In this document: piece after piece, positions 49,920-62,835 of the stretch | Layout: each line of letters opens with the position of its first letter | How positions within the stretch are numbered: position 1 is the first letter of the stretch | From: Cenococcum geophilum 1.58 | Taxonomy: Eukaryota; Ascomycota; Dothideomycetes; Gloniales; Gloniaceae | Reading direction: 5' to 3' | NCBI GenBank assembly: GCA_001692895.1 | Contig: KV748215.1 | Coordinates: 603,720 to 667,719, forward strand | Length of the DNA: 64,000 bases | Position numbers and translations under genes: made by a program | The notes under the pieces: generated by a model | What the model was told of the DNA's origin: nothing | Databases searched by the model: none | What the model saw: only the letters and a program-made list of their open reading frames with translations

Positions 49920-51370
49920 ACAATATAATAAGCGATATTTAGCCCTATCTTTCTTCTCCCCCTTTAGTAGATATTAATGAGGAACTAATACCTACTAAGC
50001 TTAACTCTTCTTATAGTATTAGGGAGATGGTAATTACTACTAACTCTAGTATTAACGATATAACAATAAGCATTTAGCCCCATCTTTCTTACCCTTTAGT
50101 GGATATTAACGAGAAATTAATACCTCCTAATAATAATACCCCCTCTATATACTCTAGAGTAGAGGATAAACTTACTTAAGATTACTTTAAAGGGGAACCA
50201 AGCGCATCCTTAACCCCTACGTAATTATTACCTCTTAAACCCCTAATAGATAAAGATAATATAACCGGGATATTACCTTACCTTACTCTAGTAACACTAG
50301 TTAGGGATTATATTCTTTAACTAACCGTTTTTAATTTAGTTGTAGGAGCAATAGTTAGGGATAATATTATTTAGCTAACTGCTTCTAGTTTAGCTAGAGC
50401 ACTTAAGCATTTAAAAGTTTATATAAGTAACTAGTTTATATTCTTGTAGAAGAAAACTAACTACTATAAGCATTTTATTAACATGTTTCGTATAATAGTA
50501 AAATATTGTTTTAATAATTGTTAAATATTTAGGCTTAAAGCGGTATTGGGATATAGACGTTGTAGTATAAAGATTATCTACTAGTTATTAGACGATCCTA
50601 AACTCCTAAAGTATATTAAAATAATCTATATAATCTATAGCCCTGCTAGCGAGTAGATACCGATAGGAATTTTTAAGAATAAAGATAGGCCTATATTTAC
50701 GCTTAATAAAGTAGTAGATAAATCTTATAATAATTCTCTAAAGTACTAGCGTTCTTTTATATATATAGTATAAACTAGAATAAATAAGGGCAAAGAGGAG
50801 ATAAGGATAGTCCAGTATCTATTACCATAGGCGGTTATTACGCATGCGTTAGATAAGGCTAAAAGAAATAAGTAGTTACGAAGATATAGTTTCGCGTTTA
50901 TTAGTTATATAAAGAATAAGCGGTATAAAGAAGTCCTTAAAGCCATTAAGAATTATATGCTAATAGATAGGATATTTATACTAATCTAGTATATTCATTT
51001 CCCTGCAGTAGACTTTCTTTAATAACTAGGTGCTTAAAAGTTGGAATAAAATAAGTAAAAGGCAGGATATAAAGCTATCCGTATAAGCCGCTATAGGAGA
51101 TAAGCTAAGATGCTAAAGTGTTCTTAATTAGAGCGGTATTAAGACTTTAGTATAATATAACTAGGCTAAGTAAGATTGTAGCTTATATAAGGCAGTAATT
51201 AGAGTTTTATAGCCGTATATTATATAGAGTATATAAAGAATTTAAATCTATTAGACTGGTAATTATAAGATAAGAATGCTAAATGTGCTAAAGATAAGAA
51301 TGCTAAACTAGAAATAAACCTCTAAGCTAAAAAGAGTACTACTATCTAAGAATAAGAATATCCTAAAGTA
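49920..51370 (+). pseudogene. Unrecognised decayed gene of about 480 codons, plus strand
   Basis: One plus-strand frame is coding-like for about 1.45 kb, interrupted only by TAA and TAG. The N-terminal part is S/T/P-rich and contains a repeated phrase, PLVDINEELIP (about 49,970) and PLVDINEKLIP (about 50,098). A central region has cysteines in a zinc-finger-like spacing (KYCFNNC near 50,500, YRRC near 50,565), though no finger family is convincing. The C-terminal part is strongly basic and lysine-rich (NKRYKEVLKAIKNYMLIDRI near 50,930; DKNAKCAKDKNAKLEINL near 51,290). It is convergent with the chromodomain gene. Function is unknown. Confidence 0.55.
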
Positions 51371-51399
51371 TTACCGCTGTCCCTTGCGCATATCAGCTC

Positions 51400-52720
51400 T
51401 GCCCTTTACTTTTATAGAATGCGCCTATAGTAATCTAACCTTAGTATACCGGACGCGTCTTTAGTAAGACTTAAGGGCATCTCCGGAATTTAAAAGCCCG
51501 CTTTTATAAACCTAGGTAGGCTTCTAAACCACTTTATATTCGCGCTCTAACTTAGTTATTCTTTCCCCTAGAATATTATTAATCTCCCATTCGTTATCTA
51601 AGCTTATTTTATTATTTTTATTATTTTTAGTCCTAGTACAACGCTTTATAGTAGGCTCTAGGTTTAAAACGTCACTTTAGTTATTAATAACGCCACCGCT
51701 GTTACCGTCCTTATCCTCATTATAAGTACAATTACTAGCCTTATTATGCGGCGGTTTAATATTATAGAGAAGGGTAGGCTCCTAAAGCGAAGGGCTAGCG
51801 GGCTATAGAGTGGATACCGCTTACTGGCTAACTTATAGGTATTAAGAGTTAAGGTTAAGAATAGGAGGGATAGGGGGGCTAGAAGATAAGTCTTTGTAAT
51901 AAGCGGGTGGCTTTTATTGCTTCTAGGGACGTAGATTATTACCATCCTTACCACCCCCACTACTCTCTTTAGTAGGGCTATTAAAATTATAATTAGTAAT
52001 ATCGTCCTACTTAAGCTTCCGCTTCCTTAGTATAAAGGATAATTTACCTTCTATATTCCCTTTTTTATAATTACCCTCCTCCCTAATAAGTAGATTGTCT
52101 ATATATTATAGTTATTAGGTTATAGTAACGATATTTTTAATATTTATAACTTACCAATATTATCTATATTATTAGCTATTAAGGAGTCTTAGTTAGCTAC
52201 TATATAGGCCTCTAACTTCTATATAGCCTAGGGGATAGTTATAATATTAATTCCCTTAATTAGGCTATCCATTTTATTAATATCTTCTACTATAGGTTTA
52301 AGACGGTTATACATAAATACGCTAAAGAGATCTTCCAGCTCTTCTAAAGAAGGTAACTCCTTATTCTTATTATCCTTATCGCTGCGGTTATTCCCGCTAC
52401 CTAATAATTATTAAGCAAGGCCGTTATATAGGGGGGAAGTATATACCTAACCTATAATGTGCTAGTTAATCGCCGACTTTATTAGCTTTATTACTAGTAT
52501 TACCGGCTCTATTACCTTTAGCTTTAGGTTTTAAGTCTAGGTCAGCTATATTATCTTTAATAAATATTAGATTTGCTATAAGCCGTTAGATATATTTATA
52601 GTTATTAAAAAAAAGGGGGGGATAATTACTAAATTACCTTAATTGCTTCCTCTAGCGTCTTAGCTGTTACTTCTATTCTTATAAATATCTTTATACTTAT
52701 TAAATGCCTTAAGATCTACA
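51400..52720 (-). pseudogene. Decayed chromodomain-containing protein gene, minus strand, several exons
   Basis: On the minus strand the upstream exons hold VTAKTLEEAIK near 52,650, KPKAKGNRAGNTSNKANKV near 52,510, then LPSLEELEDLFSVFMYNRL and KPIVEDINKMDSLIKGINII near 52,355-52,230. A GGTAAGT donor-like site near 52,155 ends this exon. The next exon is S/P/N-rich and leads into DNEWEINNILGERITKLERE near 51,585, followed by the chromodomain-type Y-K-V-V-x-K-P-T-x-V-Y-K-S pattern. Chromodomains bind methylated histone tails; here the domain lies in a protein with no integrase next to it, unlike those of the Gypsy elements. Stops fall at W or Q positions of the fold. Chromodomain call likely; overall gene model approximate. 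Confidence 0.6.
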
Positions 52721-53280
52721 GATGCCTTATTAGGTAAAATGTTTAAAAAAGGCAATATAGAATAACTTGCCTAAGCGCAACTAGGCTAAATATTTTATAG
52801 AATTATCTCTTAGAGGGAAGCAAGGTACTCTCCCCTTTTTTATCCTCTTTTTGGGTATATTGCTTATATTTGCCTTAAAAGCAGCAATTGCATAATACTA
52901 AGAAGCCTTCAGTTTTTTAGGGGGTGCAGTATAAAAATTAATATTATTAAGTGAAATTTATAAATTAAAACGAAGGGGTTAAGAAGATGCTACTATTGCT
53001 GCCGCCATTATTATTAGAATTATTATTACCTTATACCTTTCTAATAGCTCTAAAGGACGGGTTATACTAGGCTTTTAAGTCTACGCTAGTCCCCTTTTTA
53101 CTACTAGCTTATATCCGCAGCATCTATACCAAAATAACCCTATTAGGTTAATAGTGAATTAAAACATATAATCTACGCTTTATTAGCAATTACCGTTTAT
53201 AATATATAAAGGTTTATATAGGCTTAAACTTTATTATAAGATTAACGCCTATTAGGAAACTGCGATTAAGACCTAACTAA
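52721..53280. other. Degraded intergenic DNA between divergent genes
   Basis: This is the spacer between the minus-strand chromodomain gene and a plus-strand coding-like region, so it may have held both promoters. No motif was recognised. Confidence 0.35.
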
Positions 53281-54300
53281 CTAAGCTAGCATATTTAGCC
53301 TCTAATAGGGGCATCGCACCAAGCCTCCTTATTAAGGAGGTTAGTAGCAAAGTACCTCTATCCTTATTCCTTAGAGTTAGGGCTAGCGCTAATATGTCCG
53401 TTTTTTAATCTAATTATACTAGCAAACTAAACCTTTTATAGATCCTTTGCAAGACTATAGTTCCTAAGGTTAAATAAGTAGGAAGTATACTATAATTCTA
53501 CTATAAGTATTAAAAGACACTCTAAGTAATAAGGGTATCCTTAAATCTCTCCCCTAGATCTAAGGAACTTCCTTAGTTATACTCTATAGAGCTTACAGCC
53601 GCTACTTAAACTCCTAAATATGCGTAAAAGCCTTACTTTTACCCTTACCTATAGCCGGATGTTACAAACAACATAAGGGGGTAGATAGCGCGGGTAGATT
53701 AGGCAATCACGCCCATATCCATCTTACTGCGCCCTTTTAGCTAATATAGCCACCGCATAAAATCCGTCTCCGTTAGGAGATTAAATACGCGAATTTTTCT
53801 TTAGTATTTATTAGCTAAGAGCAAGATTATAATACCAGCTCTATTAAAAGCTAGGCTATATTACTAGATAAGCCGTTTACCCCTAAATTCTACCTTATAA
53901 GTATTAGGTCTATATAAAAAATATTCCTATATAATTTATACCTCCTTAGCTAAATAGGGGGCTAGATTAAACTAAAGCCTAGCGGCTTCTCTAATTATAA
54001 TGCAATCCTCTAATTATTAGAAAAAAGTAAGGTCTAGGTTTAGGTTAAGAAAGTACTAAAAAGGGCAAAGGCTTCTAACTTTTAGTGGCGTAGCTTTAAC
54101 TAAGCTAAGTAACTGGCATTAGCGTATAGTTTTACTAAGGACCCACTTCGGCGTCCGGCTTTGCCTTTATTATAATGCTATAATGCGACACTACCTAATA
54201 TATCCCGTAGCTTGTAGTAGCTATAACCCATATAATCTATTACTAGGCGGTTCTCGGCATAGGCTTATAACTATTTATAGCTATTCTAATAGGGATTAAG
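53281..54300 (+). pseudogene. Unrecognised decayed gene, plus strand
   Basis: Plus-strand coding-like stretches include SNRGIAPSLLIKEVSSKVPL and SLFLRVRASANMSVF (near 53,310-53,415), then KTIVPKVK (near 53,460), LLDKPFTPKFYLISIRSI (near 53,865-53,920) and VKKVLKRAKASNF (near 54,045). The frame is interrupted by TAA/TAG and may shift once near 53,700. No family was recognised. It could be the 5' neighbour or first part of the charged coding-like region at 54,390-54,494. Confidence 0.35.
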
Positions 54301-54389
54301 TCGCATATTATAGTTACGCCTAAGACACTACTAGAGGCGGAGGTAAAGAAGAGAATAAACGGAAATGTTATTCCGGTATACTAATTAGT

Positions 54390-54494
54390 AGGGAACATAG
54401 GTAGGAGGAGAGGAAAGAGAAAAGAGGAGAAAATAAAGGAGGAATATAGTAGGACCAAAGCATATATTAATACTAGAAGAGAGTATAAATATAT
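54390..54494 (+). pseudogene. Charged coding-like segment at the Gypsy D insertion site
   Basis: A lysine/arginine/glutamate-rich plus-strand phrase (KEEYSRTKAYINTRREYKY, near 54,440) runs to the left edge of Gypsy D. Removing D and one TATAT, it continues as PIKRAKEL at 62,438-62,460. D therefore probably interrupted a coding region, but no family was recognised. Confidence 0.35.
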
Positions 54495-54915
54495 TATAAA
54501 AAAGCCTTATAGCAGGAACTACGGTAAACTTATTAATAGGCTAGGTATATAGGTAAATAAGAAGTTAATAACGTAATAATAACTAGTAGAGTAGTTGCCT
54601 AATAGATTAACTCTAATTATATTCTAAGATTTACTATAAAGAAGAGAACTATCTAGGTAGGGACTATAGTCCTTTAAATACACAATCGTATTTTTAAGAA
54701 ATCCCCTTTATACGTAAGGTACGTGTGCTTTATCTACTCTATTACGGATTATATAGATCCTATAGATTATATAAATTACGTTATATAACCTTAGTTACTA
54801 TTCCTCATTATATAGCTCTATTAGCTCTATCCTAAACTATAGCTAAATTAACTAACTAGCTTCTTTTAACTTCTCTCTAAGTAGTTATAATATTATACTT
54901 AAAGCGTCCGTAATA
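54495..54915 (-). repeat. 3' LTR of Gypsy D
   Basis: This 421-bp repeat pairs with 62,012-62,432. It is richer in A and T than its partner. Confidence 0.92.
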
Positions 54916-57900
54916 CTATCTCCCTCCTTTTTATCTTCGTCCTTAAAGATCCTAAATATCTCTAAGTTATTTACTAGAGGTATAATATCCATTTAATTAA
55001 TTTAGTTAATATCTTAACTTATTATACCTAAAGATCCTTTTTCTTTATCTATAGCTTGTTAGTCTTATACCGTTACTATAATATTATCTCTTAGTAAGAT
55101 TATACCGTCTCTATATTCTTGTTATTTAAAAGAGGGGTTAGTTTATATTACGCTAGTAAGTTTATTTTTATAACAACCGTCCTTTTATTTAAAGTATACT
55201 AAAGTAAATATTTGTTTGTCTTGTAATATTTGCTCCGTCTCTAATACTAAATATATATAACCTATTACTTTTAATAGTTGTCTAGTTCCTTAACTAATTT
55301 ATCTTAGGGTTTTATATTTAATTTATTACTACGCAGCTAGATAATAAACTGTTTATTACGTTATTAGAACTCTATTATTCTTATAATACTAAATAAGAGG
55401 CTACTAAAGCTTAGCAAAGGGCCCTTAATTCTCGTCTTGCTGCATCTACTTAGTTAATCCGTCTTAAGAAGGTTTGTAAGAAGGTTTATTTTAAGGAGTA
55501 GAAACTTATAGAATAAGGTTTATAGAAACTTAGTAATAAAAGAATGGATTCTTTTCTAATAGAGAAGAAAATAGATTTAAGTAGTTTGGCAACTGCTCTT
55601 CTTAGGTCCCCCTTAGATAACTTATTTTTTAATAATTCTTTTTTATTAATGCTGCCTAACCTAATTTCTTCTAATACTCCTATACCTTTCTTATAGCGTT
55701 TTTTAAATTCTCTAGTAGTTCCTAGGTAGTCTTATTATAGCCTATCTATTTAACCTTATACTATATTTTATTATTAACGTCCTTATAACTAACGATCTTT
55801 AAAACTTACTATTTATCTTCTTCCTATTCTCTATATATGTCTACTTTATAAACTAGTGGCTTAATATTCCTATATGCTAGCTCTAGTATTGCATTATGCT
55901 ATATAGGTTAGATCTTTATTTTAGCTAGTAGGTTTAACTTAAATATAACCGGTAAAATCCTCTAGCTAATTTTAAAAGGTCCTAGTCTAACGTAGTCTAA
56001 CTTCTTACTTAGTTGTTAACTCTTAAAAAATTTTATATAGTAGCTATACTTTATCTCCCTCCTTAAGATCTAGTCCCTTAGATCTCCTAGTATTATAATA
56101 CCTTTTTATACTTTTTTTATACTTTTTTTACTAATTTTATAAGGTCTATATAAAGATTTATTAATGTCTTTATTCTTTCTTTAGCTATACTACTTATTTT
56201 CTTTACTTGTCCCAATAATAACAATATTCTTAGCTTATACTTATAATTTACCTTAAACGGTAATATACCTATTCCTTCCTATGGTATTATATTATATATA
56301 AACTATATAACTAGTAATAGCGATACCTAATTATTCTGTATATAATTAATATAATACCTTAGATACTGTTTTAGCGTCTAATTTAATCTTTCTATTTAAC
56401 TGTCTGTCTGCGGATAATATACGGTAAATGTTACTACTTAAACTCCTTGCTCCGCTAAGAATACCTCTTAAAATATTACTATAAATCTTAGATCTCTATC
56501 CAATATAATCTTACTTAGTACTTTATATCTTACGAACACTTCTTTAATATAGATTCTAGCGATATCCTCCGCTAATATCTCTTCTGTATATACTATAAAG
56601 TAGCCCTATTTAGTTAACTTATCTACTATTACTAAGATTACGTCGTGATTTTATCTAGTAATAATATCTCTTAACTTTAGTAACTTAATAATAAAGTCCT
56701 ATAATATAACCTCCTATAGTCTTTCTAGTATTTTAATAGGTTATAGCCCTCTATACGGCTTATACATTATTAGTTTATTTTTTTTTAGTAATCTAGACAC
56801 TCTTTTATTACTTTTCTTGCGATATTTTAGATTTTATTAATAATATATTCTTCTTAAAGTCTTAACACTAAGCCTATTACTCTATTGTGTTCTTAAGTTA
56901 TTCCTTTATAGAAATCTTTTATAAAATACTCTACTATATTTCTTAGGATATACTTCACTTCTTAATTTTTGTATATATCTATTTATAAATCTTCTAGCTA
57001 TACTTTTAGAATTCTTTATACTTAAAAGCTTTCTAGTGTTTTATAGACTCTTCCTAGTTTGTTATCCTCTTAAGTTACTACTAGTTTAGGGTAATTATAT
57101 CTAATTAATCTATCTTTGTTTTTGCGTAGTATTACTCCTAATATTTTCTTATTATTCTGTAATTTAGCCTTTCTACTAAGTGTATCTGCTCTTATATTCT
57201 TAGTTCCCTTAGTATACTAAATCTTAAAATAGTATTCTGCAAGCATCTCTACCTATTTAACTTATCTTTAATTAAGTTCTTTTATTATTAGGAACCCCGT
57301 TAGGTTTTTATAATCTATCTTAACTATAAATAGTTTCTCTACGCCTTATAAGAATACTCTTTATTTCTTAAGTGCTATAACTATACCTAATAACTCCTTG
57401 TTATAGACGTTATAGTTTAACTCTAGTAGTGTTATCTTTCTACTGTAATACGCTACTAGGTGCTATATATCTTTATACTTTTATAGCAAGTATACTCCTA
57501 ATATATAGTTTAATATATTTCTTTCTACAACCGTATCTAGTCCTAGTTAATAGATCTTAAGGATTAGCTCCTAGGTAAATAGCTTCTTAAGTTCCTTAAA
57601 TAACTTCCTTTATTTATTTCCCTATGCCTATAGTTCCTCTTTCTTTATAAGCCTAGTAAATGGTTTAATATTCTTTAACTACTATACTATAAACCTTCTG
57701 TAGTAGTTGTAAACCCCTAAAAATAACTTTAACTGCATTATATTCTCTAGTTCTTACCAACTTACTATAGCTTTAATCTTCTTTAGGTCTATACTAATAT
57801 AACCTAGTTTAATAATAAAATTAATAAAATTAGTCTTCCTAGTAAAGAACTCGTATTTCTTAATTGCTACTAGCATCTATTCTTCTTATAGTCTCTTTAA

Positions 57901-60900
57901 AACCCATTTAACGTATTCCCTATGTTCTTTCTTAATTATTAAGTAGATAATAATATCGTTAAGGTATACTATAATAAACTTATTAAGGTGTTCTCCTAAT
58001 ACACTATTAATTCGTTTCTAAAATATTATAGGTGTATTTATTAATCTAAATTGTATAACTAATAGCTTATATAGTCCTTCTCTCGATCTAAAGGCTGCCT
58101 TCTATTTATTACCTTCCTTAATTCTAATCTAATAGTACGCCTATCTTAGATCTATCTTTATAAAGATTTACGTATTACCTATCTAATCCTAGATTTCGCT
58201 AATTGAGAGTAAAGGATACCTATCCTTTTAAGTAATGCTATTTAACTGCCTATAGTTAATATATAGCCTAAGTTTTCCGTTCTTCTTTGGTACGAATAGT
58301 ACTAGATAACCTACTAATAACTATAATAGTCTAATATATCCCTTTTATAAGTTCTCTTAAACAAACTCTTTAAGTACTCTAGACTTTTCTTTAGTAAGCT
58401 TATAGGTTAAAAAGAACCTTAAACTTATTCCTGGTTCTAACTCTATCTTATAGTCCTATACTATATAATTTACCAGCTTTTTACTTTTTAGGCTCTATAG
58501 CTTTTTACTATACTTATAGTATCTCTTTAGTATATAACTTAAGCCTTACTTAGTTTTTTTATACGTCGCTCTAACCTGGTACCATACTAACTTAGTTTAC
58601 TATCACATCTTATAGCGTTAAGTATCCCTAATATTAACTTAACCTATAATCCAATTAATCTTTAGATTATATTTCTGTAACTAAGGCATACCTAATACTG
58701 CCTTATCCCGTTCTAATAGTAGGATATTAAAAGATATCTTAATTTATCTCCCTTTAATGGTTATCTAAATAGGTCCTATTTTAAGATTAATAATCCCTTC
58801 TCTATAGGCTATTAGATCTCCTAAAATTGTAACTAATAGGTAAGGTTATTCCTTCTATCTATAAGGTAATTCTATTCTCTTAACTGCTACTAGTAAAATA
58901 TAGTTCCGCGTTACTTCACTATCTATTAGCGCTTTAAACTATTAATCTTGCTATTTAACTTATAAATTTAGGTATTATCCTTAAATTCTTTTAAGGGTCT
59001 AAGGCTTTACTATTAGCTCCCTCTAGTCCTATAGGCCTTTACTTTTCCTAACTATTAACTACTTAATCCTGTTATATTTAACTTATTCTTTAGCTAATAC
59101 CTAGTTTGCTTTTTATCTTTAATATACTATAAATATATATTCTCTAGGCATTCCTACTACTATTATCTATTTAAGCATTCTTCTATAAGAAATCTTTTTA
59201 GTTAAAGTATTAAGTTTCCTAAATCTTAAACTTCTATTAGATGCCATTTATATATATACTTAATATTTCTGTACTATTACTTATTTGGCGCCTAATATAT
59301 CCTTATAGGGTATTTTTAATTCTTTTTCTTTAGGTTCTTATACATTATATATATATCGTCCACGCATATAATCTATAATAGCGTATAATATGCTAGGTGC
59401 TTTAGGTTAACTCTTAACTAATCTTTATCTTTAAGTTTAAACCTTTACCGTGCTAATCTAAACGTTATAACTTTGTTTATAGGTACTAAGATATATCTCT
59501 TACTTCTTTAGTCCTCTAATTATTCCTCTAGATCCTTTAACGTTATAATTAAGGCTTTTTTAATATAAGTTATGGCCTTTTCTATAATAGGGTGGTCCTA
59601 AATAACTCGCTTATCTAACCATATATAGAAATCTTCCTACTTATTATTATGTTGTTACCTATACCACTTTTAATACAGCTGCTGGAGTATATACAGCTTA
59701 TCCATAAGGAAGTATCTTCTTATTACTGCGTTATAATAGCCTTTTATATATCGTTCTTTGAACCTAATAGGGATCCATAAATCCTCTTTATCCTCTAGTT
59801 TGGTAAGCTACTTAGCTCTTAGTATGCCTGCCCTAGGCCTATTAGTAATTCTTCGTACTAGCGCTTTGTCCCTTATACGTCCTAATATACTAGATCTCTT
59901 ATTTAGTTTCTATTCTTACTATATGATAATCCTTTATCTAAATTCTTCTATAGTTTTTTTTAGTTTACATCTCGCGCTTAAATTCTTAAAATCTTCTTAC
60001 TTTTTAATTTTAGTATTGACTTTCTAATTCCCCAGTTAAAGAGTGTGTTCGTTAGGTAAGTCTTCTAGGTCTATATATCTATCTCCTAGTTTAGTTACTA
60101 CCTATATTATAGATTCTCTAATCTATAGTGCTATTATTTGTTTCCTAAATTTCTAGTTTTTTAGGATTCTTAATCCTAAGCTTGCTTCTGTCTTAAGCTT
60201 TACTCTAGCCTTAGTTTAACTAGGCTTACTTAGTGTTCTTATCTTGTCTTAAGAGTCTTAAATCTCACTTATCTCATCTTAAGAGTCTTATGCCTTTAGG
60301 AAACTTTGTCCTAAGCTTATTTATATATTACTAAACTAAGCCATTGCTCTGCTCTATTGGTTATTATCTATTATAGGTCCTTAAGCTTACCTTATCTCGT
60401 CTTAAGAATCTTAGTTATCTCTTATCTCGCCTTAAGAGTCTTAAGCTTGTAGCCTTTTGCCTTTATTAAGTGCCAAAGTGGTTTACTATCCTACTTCTCT
60501 TACGTCTCGCGAAGCGATAGATATTATGTCTAGTAGGGTCTTAATCCCTACTAATATTCCCTATTCTATAGTGGAATTATCCTCTACCTCTTATATAACA
60601 TCTTTAAGGTCTACTCGCTTCTAGTAAGCGGCCTATATTACCTTATCGTTATAAAATATTTTACCTAAATTAAATTTATTATCCTTAATATCCGATTTAT
60701 AAACTAGTTTGTTAGTTCCTCTATATTTTATAGGTTATAGCTTTTATAGCTAATAGCTTGCGCTGTACTTAGTATCCTTATAAATTTAGTATACGTTATT
60801 ATAATAAAATGCACAACTTTTAATTAAATATTCTTTTGTTCCTCGTAGTATATTATTATCCCTTTATATATATATATCGTCTACTAGTCTTGTTCCTTTT

Positions 60901-62011
60901 ACTATATAGTAACTCTACCTACTTTTACAGTCTCTAGTATAATAACCCTGTTTTCCATAATTTATATAAGCTCTTTCTTTAAACCATTTTTCTTATTATA
61001 GAATCCGCCTAAACGTTTTCTGCTACTAAGATCCCTGGTTTGGCCTCTACTCCTTAAACCTTTAATTACTTAATCTTTATCCTTTAGGTTTCTATAATCT
61101 TTTATACCATCTTTTAAATTCTTTAGTACTACTTAGGTTTATTAGCTCTGCGCTATACCATAGTTTTTAACTTAGCTTTAGTCGTTATATACTTTACGCC
61201 TTATATAACTATAAAACTCTATCCTAGCCTCTCTTAGCCTATTCCCTTTAGTAGATCCAATTTTTAATCTTAATTACTTAATCTATTAGTTCCTGTAGGG
61301 CGTCCGTATCTTCTATTAGAATAATTATGTCCTAGACTTTAGCCTTAAGTCCTTACTTATACTGTGCTATAAGCGCCCTATTATTTTACTCTACTTACAT
61401 TACTAATGTTTAGAACTGCGTTATATACTTAATTGCTAAGGTTTATTACGTAATATCTTAGAGTTTTCTTTCTGCTATGGTCGTTGCCTCTAGGTCTTTA
61501 AATATTTATATAAGTTGTTCTATAAATCTATTCTAGCTTAAGAACATAAACCGTACTTCTTAGTTCGTTATTATTATTCCGTTTACTTATATCTCTATAA
61601 GGTAAGGCTTAAACCATTTAAGTGCTCTTCCTATTAAGAATAGTCCCGCATACGCTATTTAATCCATAGGTATTGCTAGCTTTGCTCCCTCCTATGCTAC
61701 CTTAAAGTATATTTGCGTGAGGAATCCTTTAAGCTTTAATCTTTCTCCCGAGTATTTTTTAATTAATAGTAACTTTACCTTAGCTGCATCTATCCCGTTA
61801 ATCCTATTTTCTAACGTTATATTATTTTCTATTAGCTGGTTAACTATCTTTTATAGTTGTCCGACCGTTATAGGTTGCTATAAGTTAGTGTCTGCTATAC
61901 TAGTGTCGTTACCTAACCTCAAAGTAGTTGCCGCCGTTAATGGCGTTATAGTGGCTGCTTTTAGTAGCATATTGTTTGACTTTATTAATACCGTAACCTT
62001 AGTAGTAAATA

Positions 62012-62432
62012 TATAACAAAGCCTTATAGCAGGAACTACGGTAAACTTATTAATGGGCTAGGTATATAAGTAAACAAGAAGTTAATAACGTAATAATAAC
62101 TAGTAGAGTGGTTGCCTAATAGATTAACTCTAATTATATTTTAAGATCCACTACAAAGGAGAGAACTATCTGGGTAGGGACTATGGTCCTTTAAATACAC
62201 AACCGTACTCCTAAGAAATCCCCTTTATACGTAAGGTACGTATACTTTATCTACTCTATTATAGATTATATAGATCCTACAGATTATATAGATCACGTTA
62301 TATAACCCTAGCCACCATTCCTCGTTATATAGCTTTATCGGCTCCATTTTAGACCGTGCCTAAATTAACCAACTAGCTTCTTCCGACTCCTCTCCAAGTA
62401 GTCGTAATATTATACTTAAAGCGTCCGTAATA
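62012..62432 (-). repeat. 5' LTR of Gypsy D
   Basis: This 421-bp repeat is followed by target duplication TATAT at 62,433-62,437. Confidence 0.92.
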
Positions 62433-62437
62433 TATAT

Positions 62438-62835
62438 CCTATAAAAAGGGCCAAAGAGTTATAGCGTTAGGTAATCGTTAGTATAAAATATACGGAGATT
62501 AGGGAAGGCAGGTAGAGCACCTATATAGACGCTAAGGGGATAGAAAATGCCTTACGGCTAACAGCTAGAGTCTAAGGTAGTACAGTAGTGGGAAAGAAAA
62601 GAGGAGATAGAGTATAAGGGCAAAAGCAGTAAGGGAGAAGGCCTTTTATAGTTAAGGTTAAGGTTAGGTCTTAGCCAAACTAGGGTATAAAAGTAAGCGC
62701 GCCTTGCCTATAAAGGAACCTCTATTTCCTAATACGTGGTCTCCATCTTATTTTTTACTAAAAAAATTAACGTTACTAGCTAATTATAACGGTTAGACGT
62801 AGAAGATTTAATAGGAGGTATTAAAAATAATAAAG
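62438..62835. other. Degraded flank to the right of Gypsy D
   Basis: The first part continues the charged plus-strand frame seen at 54,390-54,494 (PIKRAKEL, later VVGKKRGDRV near 62,588). The rest is unassigned. Its right edge grades into a Gypsy 3' end. Confidence 0.35.

Larger units (their letters stand above)
54495..62432 (-). mobile_element. Gypsy chromovirus D, minus strand, whole structure but decayed
   Basis: LTRs are at 62,012-62,432 (5') and 54,495-54,915 (3'), 421 bp each, with target duplication TATAT (54,490-54,494 and 62,433-62,437). Length is 7,938 bp, identical to C. Minus-strand parts: gag about 61,990-60,450; linker; protease near 58,920; reverse transcriptase about 58,400-57,700; RNase H about 57,560-57,200; integrase about 56,950-56,030; chromodomain about 55,850-55,690; unassigned 3' stretch about 55,650-54,930. 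It is the sister of C and broken many times. It keeps the uninterrupted version of the site into which the 258-bp solo LTR entered in B (near 60,960-60,985). Confidence 0.93.

Noticed and set aside
51664-51960. 98-residue minus-strand open frame starting MGVVRMVIIYV
   Set aside because: It overlaps the better supported chromodomain-gene exon in another minus-strand frame and has the composition of an out-of-frame shadow.
36870-54300. A Starship-type giant element carrying these decayed genes
   Set aside because: No DUF3435 tyrosine-recombinase captain or other recognisable Starship gene was seen; multicopy cargo remains only an inference from RIP.
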